Assembly (NCBI GenBank): GCA_963693315.1
Contig: OY856187.1
Location: 43,304,825 to 43,368,824, forward strand
From: Diogma glabrata
Taxonomy: Eukaryota; Arthropoda; Insecta; Diptera; Cylindrotomidae
Reading direction: 5' to 3'
Length of the DNA stretch: 64,000 nucleotides
Shown in pieces: positions 21,316 through 32,505 of this stretch. The first letter of the stretch is position 1. Each line of letters starts with the position of its first letter. The position numbers were made by a program, and so were the translations under genes. The notes under the pieces are model-generated. The model ran no database searches and was not told the DNA's origin. It saw only the letters and a program-made list of their open reading frames with translations.

Positions 21316-22916
21316 ATATGGAGGGGCTGAAATCTCACAGCTCTGAGATATCAAGACTTCGGTCTGGGTTAAGGATATTGATATAGTTTTCGGCAAAAAA
21401 CTTTTATGAGGACATGGTTTTTAGTTTTGGGCAGCGATGTATATCAAACATAACTCTTTGTTAAAGTACAAGTATTTTTTATCTCTGTTTAAAAATTTAT
21501 TACAAAACTAACACGAAACATCAATACGTTGCCGGAAAATTATAATCAAAATTCCAAAAATATTGTTAAATTAAATAAAATCAAACTTTTTCAAAATGCC
21601 AAAAATATTCCAAAAATTAGAATAAAATCAAATATTTAAATGTTTTCTAAATTCCAATAATATTTCAAAAATTCTTAAAAATTCAAACTTTTTCCAAAAT
21701 TCTAAAAATATTGCAAAAATTATTACAAAATTGAAAATTTTTTCAAAATTCCAAATATTATAATAATATCAAAAATTAAAAATTTTTCAAAATTCTAAAA
21801 ATATTCCAAAAATTCTTACAAAATCAAAAATTAAAACTTTTGCCGAAATTGCAAAAATTATTACCAAATCAAAAATACAAACTTTTTCAAAATTCCAAAA
21901 TATTTCAAAAACTATAACAAATTCAAAAATTTCCATGTCCAATTTCATTTTAAATTACATTTACGTCATAAAAACAGCTTCATTTTTTTTCCAAAAAACT
22001 GGTTAAAAAAATAAATGAAATCATTTTTTGACACACTTGACATTATTTTTTGACAAACTTATAATGCCATAATTCTCAATAATAATAATTAAATATCATG
22101 TCATACAAACTATAAATTTTATTTTTTTTTTAAAAATTGGGTAAAAAATAAATAAAAACCTTTCTTTTGACACACTTGACAACATATTTTGACAATCTTA
22201 TAATGCCATAATTCTCAATAATAATAATAAAATTTCATTTCAAAGAAACAATTTTATTTTTTTCCAAAAAATTGGGGAAAAAACTAAGTAAAAATCTTTT
22301 GACACACTTGACAACATTTTTTTGACAAACTTATAATGCCATAATTCTCAATAATAATAATAAAACTTCATTTCAAACAAACAATTAATTTTATTTTTTT
22401 TCCAAAAAATTAGGTAAAAAATAAATTAAAATCTTTCTTTTGACACACTTGACAACATTTTTTTGACAAACTTATAAGACAATAATCTAGATTTTGATCT
22501 CACATACCAATCCCTAAAATCAAGATTTCTCCAAATTTAATGTTCCTACTCGTAATCACTTAAAATGAACGTTTTTTAAGCCAAAAATATGAAAATTTGC
22601 TATTTTTGACACACATAATGATTTTTTTGACACACTTCCGGTACAGTTATCGAACACAGCGTCCTTACGGACCTGTCCCTTGTGAATACCTATTTTTGGA
22701 AAAAAAAATTTTTGAAATCCCTCCAGCGGTTTTTCCTGCAGCGTAGGTAATGTCGGCGGACGGCCGGCCGGCCGGCCGGCAGACCGGCATACATTTTTTT
22801 TTTTGCTTTTTTAGAATCAGTAGGTCCTAAAACGTCGAGAAATGCCCAAAAAAGTGGGGGTAAGAATTTCACTTTGAACTCATGAATGTAATACTTAGGT
22901 CTTTCAGACCGAAGTA
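21316..22916 (+). repeat. foldback arm C (solo arm)
   Basis: A third copy of the foldback arm, same orientation as arm A and complete from ATATGGAGGGGCTG to CTTTCAGACCGAAGTAAT, without a partner arm. The inner segment has an expanded CCGG run (GGCCGGCCGGCCGGCCGGC near 22,762-22,780) that is shorter in arms A and B. Probably a half-element left after recombination, or one arm of an element lost on the right. Confidence 0.85.
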
Positions 22917-23255
22917 ATTCTCTAAAATACAATGAAATAATTCAATTTGACCAATCACATTTTAATAATACTAATAATAGGGAAATTAATAAATAATTTA
23001 CCTTTATCACGATAAATCATCATGAATATTTTATATCTTTTTACAGAAATATGAATTGCTAGAATTATTTATTAATAAAAGTTTTAAATTAATATTTCTT
23101 CAATTTTTTTTCCTGCAAAATAATTTCCATAGTGAAGAATGTATCTGCCATTTATAATTTTTTCATTTAACTATTTATTTTTCGATAATATTAATTTTGT
23201 TTGACTCCTCGATGGATTTATTAGTAGGCCAGAATAAATAAAAACAAGGTACAAT
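22917..23255. repeat. diverged fragment of a dispersed repeat
   Basis: The first 65 bp (TTCTCTAAAATACAATGAAA and on) resemble 24,880-24,945 and 60,420-60,485, members of a dispersed non-coding repeat. The remainder is AT-rich and unassigned. Confidence 0.4.
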
Positions 23256-24560
23256 CCTATTTTATCCCCGTTTTCAAAATAGGTATTTTTTAGATAAATA
23301 GAAAGATTAAGTCCTCTGAATTATATAATTAAGAAAACAAAAACTTGCGGATATGAGGGAGTCACAAGTTATAAAGGATCAAACTTTCAATTTTACCTTA
23401 GTCCCCCTTTGATTATTTTGTAGTTTTTTATAATAAACATTAAACAAATTAAATATTAGTATTTTATAATATTTCTTAATTATGAAAAAAACAAATTCGG
23501 AAATGAGGGGGTCAAGAGTTATAAAAGATCAAACTTTCAATTTTACCGTGGTAAATAGGGTTATATAATTATTCGTTTTTATTTTGCGATCTTGCAGACC
23601 TTCGATCAAAATGTGTGACTATTTTGTGTGATAACTTAGTTAGTCTTAAAACTGGAACTTATTTTTCAAAATCGCATTTACAATTATGGCCAATTCTTTC
23701 ATTCGTTAATCTCTGGGTTCTTTATTTATTATTTCAAAACAGCGTTCCATAAATAAAAATTCTGTTACTGATTGGGCATTTTTAAGCCCTAAAGTTATAT
23801 ACGATACTATGATTATTAAAAAGGAAAAAATTGATGGATTCGGAAAAATAGTTGAAATTGATGAATCAAAGTTTGGAAAAAGGTTTGAACGGTCAATTGA
23901 ATTTTCATTTTCATTTGCCTTTGTATTTGTATTTATTTTAAAGAAGTATCATCGTGCTCATCATGTTGAGGGTCAGTGGGTTTTTGGTGGCATTGAGCGT
24001 CAGTCGGGTTAAGTGTTCATGGTATCGGTAGAAGATCGCAAGAGTTATACATTAATTCCGATTATTCAAGAATGGATTTTACCTGGTACTACAATCATAT
24101 CCGATTACTGGAAGGCTTACGATTGTTTGGGAGAAAAAGGTTTTCTTCATCTCAAAGTTAAACCCATGTGTGATTTTTTTTCAAACTGGCAGGTGACCTT
24201 TATTCACCACTAAAACCGCCCCAAGAATTTAATGACGAAGAGTATGTCATTGAATTAAATTATAACCATGAAGATTTTCTTTAGTATTTGAACAAAATTG
24301 AACCAAAACTTTGTCTTTTTTTTTAAAATTTATTTCAAAACCTTATTAAATAAATTATTTTTATTTTTGTTGTGATTTTCCTGAGGGTTGTTTTTGAATT
24401 TTGGGGTGTGTGGTTTTTTTTAATTGAATTGAAAGTTTGATCCTTTATAACTTTTGATCCCCTCATTTCCAAAAACTTTTTTTCATAATTATGATGTAGA
24501 GGACCTATTCTTTCTATTTATCTAAAAAAATCGCCATTTTGAAAACGGGGATAAAATAGG
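23256..24560 (+). mobile_element. Merlin-type DNA transposon, defective
   Basis: About 1.3 kb with long terminal inverted repeats of roughly 145 bp. Both ends read CCTATTTTATCCCCGTTTTC inward and share GATCAAACTTTCAATT further in, with several differences. It encloses an ISXO2/IS1595-like transposase pseudogene, which defines Merlin elements in eukaryotes. A full 8-9 bp target duplication is not evident; only AAT lies against both ends. Confidence 0.75.
23809..24285 (+). pseudogene. Merlin (ISXO2-like) transposase pseudogene
   Basis: Recognisable DDE transposase of the IS1595/Merlin type: VEIDESKFGK (first Asp, about residues 15-24), then YHRAHHVEGQWVFGGIER, a stop codon TAA at 24010-24012 where a Lys is usual, VEDRKSYTLIPIIQEWILPG and TTIISDYWKAYDCL (second Asp). 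About 20 extra residues, mostly Phe/Val/Ser, interrupt the motif between KFGKR and KKYHR. After PMCDFF the frame is lost. A short tail with AGDLYSPL sits in another frame up to about 24,285, so the region with the catalytic Glu is deleted. Non-functional. Confidence 0.8.
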
Positions 24561-24589
24561 AATATTCAAAAAACAATTCACGTATAATA

Positions 24590-25170
24590 GATAAAAATAA
24601 AAAAAACGTATTATAAAGAAATCAAAAATGGCAAAAAAAATTCTAACCGAATTTCTAAAAATTCCTCTCGACCGGTGATAATTTCTTATTATTTTTTGGA
24701 AAATTCCTCAAGCAAGTGGTATTGATAATAGCAAGTGGCATTGATAATATAATCAATCAACTTGATTTCGAAATTTTAGCAAAAAATTATATCGAACTAT
24801 CACCGTCCTTGGGAAATTACTGCTGAAAATTTTTTGCCTTAGTTTTATTTCAATTTAACCATTTAAATTCTCTAAAGTGTAATTACATCATTCAACTTGA
24901 CAAATAACATTTAAATTATACTAATAACAAATAGTTATACGTCTGGTCTACTGCGATATCATTAAATTATCAAATAATTTTTAAATAATTCACTTATATC
25001 GCAGTAGACGTATAATTCATAAAAAAACATATAAAGAAATTAAAAATGGCAAAACATTTTCTAAGCGAATTTCCCTCGTTCAGCGATAAACTTTCATAAT
25101 TTTTTGGAAAACTCCTCGAGCAAGTGGTATTGATAATAGCCCTCGGCCGACGGCCTCGTCTGGAAAATAT
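24590..25170. repeat. dispersed non-coding repeat with internal hairpin
   Basis: Two partial units sharing AAATGGCAAAA, CTCAAGCAAGTGGTATTGAT and ATAATTTTTTGGAAAA; a related copy is at about 60,385-60,800. Between them ACGTCTGGTCTACTGCGATAT (24,950s) and its inverse ATATCGCAGTAGACGT (about 25,000) form a hairpin. No coding features. Confidence 0.6.
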
Positions 25171-25361
25171 GCCTGATCCAACGTTTTGTCATCAATTGAG
25201 CATTGTAAACATAATGCCCCTTAATTCATAACGCATGCAACATGTCACATCGAAATCAAATTTGTGTATTGTTTCATTCCAACAGAGTGGGAAAAATATA
25301 AATGGCAAGTGACTGAACATATTTTCTTTCAACTACACAATATTTTTCTTCAAATGTCAAC

Positions 25362-25475
25362 ATGAATTTTATAGCAAGCGTTGCGTTGGAAGCTTTCAGT
25401 CGTTTGAGAATGGGATCTGCCGCTGCTTCTTTAAATAAAATTCCAACACGAGTGATCTTTTATCGTATGCGTTAG
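25362..25475 (+). pseudogene. short frame resembling a Psq/CENP-B helix-turn-helix
   Basis: 37 codons from a good ATG to TAG. The segment ALEAFSRLRMGSAAASLNKI then PTRVIFYRM follows the spacing of the pipsqueak-type DNA-binding helix-turn-helix found in many DNA transposons (hydrophobic helix, G-x-x-x-AA, then I-P-x-x-V). Much shorter than any full protein of that kind. Likely a relic of a transposase or regulator, or chance. Confidence 0.3.
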
Positions 25476-25664
25476 GGTATTCAAGGTCAATTATCGAGTA
25501 CCGAGGTACCCTGGTATTTTTGAGTTTTTCAACATACCCGAGTATCTTGATTAACTACCCGGGTAATTTAATCGACTATAAAATTTTGATATTTAACAAG
25601 CAATTAAAAGATTCCAAAGCTTGAATTTATATTGATTGGGAGGGAGAACCGAATACCTTTTACA

Positions 25665-25770
25665 ACCTAATGGTATCTAGGTCTTAAGAGTATTCATATG
25701 TGTTGTTGTGACTCATTGGTCATATTGTAAGTCCTATTACACAACATATTTTATTAAAAAACATCCGTCA
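25665..25770 (+). repeat. degenerate LINE 3' tail
   Basis: Plus-strand copy of the sequence following the LINE gene at 26165-26692: ATGTGTTGTTGTGACTCATT then ATATTGTAAGTCCTATTACACAAC. It lies head-on to that copy. The surrounding 25,476-26,164 has no other recognised feature. Confidence 0.55.
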
Positions 25771-26164
25771 AAAGTAAATAAGTAAATTCAGGCCCAGTGA
25801 ACAGCATTTGGGGAATAGACTTTATTTTATTTTTTTCAACTATAATCTTGTTTTTGAAATTGTAAAGAAATACATATTGTATTGTTTGAGATAGTAAACG
25901 GATTGATAAAAATGTTCATACAGAAGGTGCTGTAGACAAAACTATGTGGAATTATAGTTAATGATAATTCTGTCCTCCTAGACACCTCATAACGGTAGCT
26001 CAAATTTGTATAGAATAATAGAGTTATCTGCAATGATGAAGTTTCTTGAATGATCTATAGTCTCTGTACTGCCTAAAATTCAGTTATTTATAAAAAAAAT
26101 TTCCAAAACTTATTTTTGCATTGATCAATCTTCAATTTAATTGAATTGGCTTCATAAGAGCTAA

Positions 26165-26692
26165 TTAACAAAATAATTTTTTTTTAAATATAAAGTGTTG
26201 TCTTATAAGGTTTACAATATGTGTCACAACAACACATAGATACCTTTTAAGACCTAGGCCCACAACAACTTGCGCTCTAAGGTGTTGATGAACGCTTTTT
26301 TTAAACTTCTGCGGATTGAAACCACCTGAGACTATGGATTCCGGCAAACTATTCCATTTGTATGCAGTTCGGACAAAGAAATCTTTCTGCGATCTGCCAG
26401 TATGACAGCGTGGGATCTCGACCGTTTGACTGATTGCGCTAGCCGATTGCCGAGTGAAACGGAGGTACGAATAAGCTTGAGGCATGATGCTGCTGATTTC
26501 ATCTGAGCACTGTTGATGACGATATTTGTAAAAAACAACGAGATTAGCAACAGTACGACGATGTTGTTGGGAATCAAGTTTGGATGTCAAATCTCGATCA
26601 CCCACAATTCGTATAGCCCGCTTTTGAACAGAATCTAAAAGGCCCAAGATGGAAAGAAAAGCAGCACTCCAAACTTGACAGCAGTACTCCAT
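26165..26692 (-). pseudogene. C-terminal end of a Jockey/CR1-type LINE reverse transcriptase
   Basis: 175 codons, open but without the reverse transcriptase motifs, so 5'-truncated as most LINE copies are. The C-terminal signature is clear: MEYCCQVWSAAFLSILGLLD, QKRAIRIVGD, LDSQQHRRTVANLVVFYKY, then FFVRTAYKWNSLPESIV and FKKSVHQHL. These follow the thumb/C-terminal region of insect Jockey- and CR1-like polymerases. A related, more damaged copy lies at 63,580-64,000. The real protein end is probably near HQHLRAQ; the last 30 residues look like read-through of the 3' region. Confidence 0.85.
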
Positions 26693-26784
26693 ACGGCTGC
26701 ACTCCCACCATACCTTATCTTTTCTAGATATATTTTATTTTATTTTCAAATAAGAAAATTGCAAAGTCGAGTAATTTGGATACT

Positions 26785-26835
26785 AGTTTAGCAATATTTG
26801 ATTGCATATACTAGGCAATCAAATATTGCTAAACT
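26785..26835. repeat. perfect 21-bp hairpin
   Basis: AGTTTAGCAATATTTGATTGC (26785-26805) and its exact inverse (26815-26835) with a 9-base loop ATATACTAG. No T-run or flanking gene that would make it a terminator; it may be a tiny foldback insertion. Confidence 0.85.
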
Positions 26836-29277
26836 TACGCATGAGCAAAATGTCTTTATACGATCAAAATATGCACTGTCAAAGCAAGGTAAAAAAAACC
26901 TTCTTCTTAGATGCTTTAGAAAAAACTGGTAGAAAATTCCTAGAAAGATTGATTGTGGCAGCCTTTAAATCCCAAAATGACCAACCCTTAGCTCTTACGT
27001 AAGCCAAATTAACTAGCAGTGCTAGCAAATTGAAAACTGCTAGTTCCCTTTTGAACAATTAGTTTATTGAATCTATCACGTGCAACATTTCTAAAGCATC
27101 TGTCATTCGAAAATGAATGCTCAGTTATTGCTTTGGATGAGTGGCACACAAAAAAGAAAAATTGGTTTAAAAATTATTCCTCAATATTATAACCCAAAAT
27201 AAAAAAAACAATTTTGATCATAACGGACTAATCTTTGCCTTCCCAAAAAATAAATAAAGCCGTTTAACAGTTCTTAAGAAACGTTAAATTTAAGGTATGT
27301 ATAATATGAAATCCATAATTTTTAAAACAAGAACCGTTCGTGACAAAAAGATTTTTTTTACTAAACGTTGTTATTTTATTCTCTCTTTTACAACAAAAAA
27401 TTTGAAGCAAATTAAAAACGTTTAAGACAAAATACTACATTTTGCTACAAGAGATGAAAACGCTGCTTCTCCGTGAGTGAATATTTGTTCACGAGACGCG
27501 TTAGAGTAGGGAAATTTCACGAACGTGACATATTTTTATCTCTCGTAGGAAATACATTTTTTTCTATGATAGTAAATATATAATCCATATTTATTAGAAA
27601 TTATTAAATTAGAAATCGACAAAATAACATTCATAATTCATATTCTATTTTTTCATGGTTGCTTTGTTTGAAAAACTTTGTAAAATTATATGAAAATACC
27701 ATAGCAACTACAATTTATTATTCTTCTTACACTAGAGAAAAAAAAACATATTCCCAAAGGATTAAGCCTGTTCGAAAATCTACCTTTATCTGCTATCATA
27801 GAACAACAAATTTTTTTGTCGAGTTTAACACATAAAAAATGTTTTGTTAGAACAAGATGAAATTAAAACTTCAATTTATAAATATATTCTTTGTATTGTT
27901 TTTTATTTAGAAAATCCTATGCAAAACATTTTGATTGCTTTTAACTTTTAATATCAACAACAGAACTGGCATCACCCCAAACACAAATATAAACGTTAAC
28001 ACATTTTGCCACTTTTTTCAGTTAAATTTTATTCATGTTCAAAATAGTTTTATTAAATTTTTTTTCCACCACGGGTACAAAAACTAAAAACAACAAAGTA
28101 TAATTTATAAAACAAAACAACTTTATCCTACCGCAACACGATAAATTATTCAAGCAGTACTAGAACTTTTTTCTAATTTTTTTTTTGTTAAAACAAATAA
28201 CATAAAGTTCACAAAACCACTTTAGTGTGAAAAAGTTAAAAATACAAATTAATTTGCAAAAGTTCAATTATGCCGTTTTTTTGCTATTCTTAGGAATTGT
28301 ATTTGTAGCATTTCAAAACGGAATGCTCTATGATTGGTGAGGAAGAAATAAAAAGTTTTAAGAATTTGGAAAGCAAATTGATTTATAATAACATATTACC
28401 AATTTGCAAGTTATGTGTAAATTTGTATTCGGTTTGTTTTTAGTTGGTTTTGGAAAAAAAAACAGAACTTAGTGATTCGAGTTTGGTTTTAAATAATATT
28501 ATTTTGGTTAGTTTTTTCATAACTTTTAAGGATGGAAAAATATTCTTGATTTTGTTTTAAAGTTATGGGTCTCACTAAGGATTTGGTTACATATTTTTGT
28601 TTGAATCAATCAAGATATGTATTTGGAATAAAATTCAATTTTTGTTTTTTTTATAAAAACTAACTGCATGTATGAAAATTTAACATCTTTTTAGTTTATA
28701 GTCATGCAGGACATTTACTGATGCTGAATATAACTTCAGTAGGTAATAAAATATGAAATGCTGAAGTTAAACCCTCTGAATTATTACGATTTTGTCTGTT
28801 TTAAAGTTTTTAAACAATTTTTGGAAGAAAGCTATTATAGTGAAATTAGTTTTAGACAGAGACGTATTACAAAAATATAATTCTTAGCATGGAACCTGAA
28901 ATAATTCTAGTATTTATTTCTGTTTAAAAAACTGTTACAAGACTAAAATGATAATATTGAATGATAGGACTAAACGTTAAAGAAGATTCTAATTCATCCA
29001 ATTTTACCCTTTCAGAACTACACGAAACCGCAACTTAAAGTTTATGTACCGACTTTGATGAAAATTAGGTTGCAAAACTAAGATTAATTAATGTTTTAAA
29101 TAAACAGTTGTTTTGCTCTCCATTGGGAGAGGGGCCCTACTCCATTATTTTGTTTAATTTTGCTCTAAAGTCCCCATAACTATGATAAATCAGAAGCAAA
29201 ATGTTTGAATCATCGAATTTTCGATCTTCGATGAATTATCATACAAATCGATGATTTCGGTATGTTGGACAAAAATT
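26836..29277. other. unassigned AT-rich sequence
   Basis: 2.4 kb with no supported gene. The single frame at 26802-27002 starts inside the hairpin and has no motif. Confidence 0.5.
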
Positions 29278-29430
29278 TATATATTTTTTTTTAAAATAAA
29301 AAGTATTGTGTAATAGGGTTTAGAATATGTGTCACAACAACACATAAATACCTTTTAAGACCTAGGTCCCACAACAACTGGCGTTCTAAGGTGTTAATGA
29401 ACGCTTATTTTAAGCCTCTGCGGGTTGATG
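29278..29430 (-). repeat. LINE 3' end fragment
   Basis: About 150 bp matching the 3' end of the LINE at 26,165-26,330: TGTGTCACAACAACACATAA, GACCTAGGTCCCACAACAAC and TTCTAAGGTGTTAATGAACGC. Severely 5'-truncated copy in the same orientation. Confidence 0.75.
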
Positions 29431-31231
29431 TGTAATAATTTTTTGATTCAATAGGTGATGTGATGATTTAGTGATACCAACATTTCGCTGCAGACTAAAA
29501 TACTATGTACCAAGTTTAAACCAAATCAAATGACAGGACTTAGAGTTAAAAGTAACATAAAATTGAACAACATACTTAAGAGGAAATACAACCAAATATG
29601 ATATAGTCATAGAAGTTTGCCTTGATAGTTTCTGAAAAAATGTAGAGTTGTGGAAAATTTTGATGTTAGAAATGCGTTACAAATATAATGCGTAGTCACT
29701 AGTGATGGATGTATGGAGAAGTATGGATAACTAAAAAATAAATCCGATCACATATTAAAATATGACATAGGTCATTATTTCACGATAGGATAAAGGAAAT
29801 AAAAATAAAATAAATGGGTTCAAAGCAATTATTTTAGAAAAATTCCCCAAACCAAACTAAATTTGGTTGGCAACAATCTAGTAAGTCCCATATTCCTTGA
29901 TCATGTTACTATCTTCCTCAATGATTAAAGCAAAATTATAGAGTTATATGAAAGCTCGTTTTTTCAAGGAAGCAATAATTTGCCATCATCAAGAAATATT
30001 TCATAGTAAAGAAATAGCAGAAAATAGAGTATGCCGGGTTGTCACATTTGTAGATCAAAAATTTTTAAAACCCAAACCAACAAAAACTGATACAAAAATA
30101 TCAAACGAAATGATGGACGCTAGTTTAATTTCAACCTTTATATTAATCATGGTTTTTGAAATCCAGAGATAAGTGCATAATTTATAAAAGAAAAATTACG
30201 TCATTCAAGACTACAATCAGTTATAAGTAGTAAGTTACCTAAAATTCAAATGCTTTATACTAACATCTAATGTTTACAAACAAGTTTCTTGGAACTTTAA
30301 AAATTGTTTTAAAACATAAACCTGCCCTGGTTTTTTATCCAAACAAGAACTATCAAATTAATGTATGACTCTGAGTTTTCTATTGAAAGCTGTGAAGTAA
30401 TGCGATGCGATTCAAATAGCCGATAAACTGGCAGGCTGGCCATTTAGATAAAGAAAAATTTACTAACATACTTCATGTATTGTCAATTTAGCTATTTATC
30501 TCAGTTTTGTATTATATAAATTTGCAGCGTAATACTATGCAAAATTTGCTTTCGTTAAATTTGAGAATGGCAAAATTAAGATTATAGAATTTAGTCAATT
30601 ATTTTATAAAAATATGAAATGAATTTTATAAACTTTAATTAAAATTTAGATAAGTGATCTGATTGAGATAAAATTGGGAGATTGGCAACAACAGTTTGTG
30701 ACGAAGAACAAAACAAAATGGAATCTCCTGTTCTTGCCGCTACTAGATTGTTGGGACGCAAATAACATGACACGACAGATAAGAGATTTTAAAATAGAAA
30801 AGCTCGGGAAGAAAAACTAGGTGTGATGAAATCCTACACCAAACTTAGTCCTAGGTTCGTGGAACTTTTCCAGAGTCATCTGCTCCTCATAGGCTGTGTT
30901 TTTAACTGCACGAACTATTTTTGTCTTGATGAATGTTGGCGATAGAATAGCAGAAAACTTTTATAAGGCACCGCTTTGTATACAAACGCTTTTTGCACAG
31001 GTTTCAGTTTTCGTGGTCAAGATAGCATGTTGTATCTTTCTGAACTTTTTTGATACGTTGATCTGAGGTTTTGTAGTACGGCTTTATGCAGGACTGAAGG
31101 TTTATTGAAAGTTTACCGAATCATGAGGTCACATTTAAAGCTGCTGAAGCAATTCATATGTGGATTCATATAATACAATCTGATTTAAAAAGCTTATATG
31201 AAGTGAGGTGAAAATTTTGTGAATTCGTGAA
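29431..31231. other. mostly unassigned; right part may be the decayed 3' end of a Gypsy element
   Basis: No supported gene. The segment about 30,640-31,200 lies just downstream of the Gypsy integrase relic (minus strand) and may be its continuation, but no motif proves it. Confidence 0.3.
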
Positions 31232-31797
31232 TTACAAGTCATATGTTTTGGAAGATATATATCTTATTCCTGTTGGGATTCTTTGAGGATTCATTCCTGA
31301 TAGGATCCTATTGTGACAATAATTGATAACACGTTCTGATACATATACATTGCGTTGGGTGGAACAAATCGGCGTGAACGTATAACGCACGCCTGATTTT
31401 GATAGAAGTTCCTTGAACTTCGTGGATTTGAAAGTAGAACCATTACCTGAAACAAGATACTCGAGGACGAGGATAAGGTATATATGTATTCGATATTCCA
31501 AAAAGTATATCTACGATTTCTGCTGTTGCTTTTCGAAAAGGCTCAATTTTTAAATAACGTGAATAATGGTATAAAACGACCAATATTCAAGAGTTTTCTA
31601 CTTTTGACTGAGGATATGGTCCAACCCTGCATAGAGTTTTTCCCGTAATAGACACAATATGGATGACGAACACCTATGGTAGATCTCAATGTAATATTAG
31701 TTGATTTGCTGTACTTGCAAGCATAGGTTAGAATATATGTTGTAACGAGCAACAAAAATTTGATCAGTAGACTTTTTCTTTTAAAATTTAATAACAA
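31232..31797 (-). pseudogene. Gypsy-type LTR retrotransposon integrase relic
   Basis: Integrase core in at least three frames. Upstream part: CKYSKSTNITLRSTIGV resembles the zinc-finger-to-core linker, and a shifted frame near 31,540-31,640 gives VGPYPQSK followed by KIEPFRKATAEIVDILF. Downstream part (31232-31501): LVSGNGSTFKSTKFKELLSK, GVRYTFTPICSTQRN and SERVINY, the region around the second Asp and the Glu of the DDE core. The second Asp is Gly here (SGNGS for SDNGS). Multiple frameshifts and the lost catalytic residue mean it is dead. Probably the same element as the RNase H relic at 35.7 kb. Confidence 0.7.
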
Positions 31798-32505
31798 ACC
31801 GTCATCACGTTAATTATACCTTCATTCCGTAATAAAAAATTACTTAAGATCATTTCATAAATAATATCTAGCCGTATACAACGTTTCACTGTATAAATGA
31901 ATTCATCTTTTAGTTTATCTTTCATTCAAACTCAATTAACGGGTATTATATTTCAGTGTTGTTTTATTTTTTTTTTTAATGAGAAACAAATATATTTTTT
32001 TTTCTTGAACAGATAACAGTTTATTGATTCTGCGCAGATCTTGCCATCAGTGCTGAACTAAAATATGTTCGCAATATTAATAATTGATTACATTTTGAAG
32101 GACCTTATTATTATGATATGATGGTGTGAGACGGTTTGTTTGAATAATTTTTCTCTGCCGGTTTCATTTGTTATGGGATAATTTTTGTTATTGAATTGAA
32201 TAAGAAAACAAAAACGAAAGAGAAATATAGAAAGTAATATTTAATAACCAAGTCATTGTGTGAAACCACATTGGTTTAAATTTTAGTTAAGTTTTAACTT
32301 TGAAAAAGTGATCATAATTTAGGGTAGTACAAAACTGTTAATTGTATTTATTTGTTTTATTATTGTGTTTCCATAAATGTTAAATATGCGGCAAATGAGC
32401 AAAAGTAAAAGTTTAAAAAAGTTGTTGGTTTATCTGGAACTGAAAAGAAGAGAGGACAAATAGGCCAGTAATAATAGGAGAAAAAATTAGAAAAAAAAAA
32501 TAATA

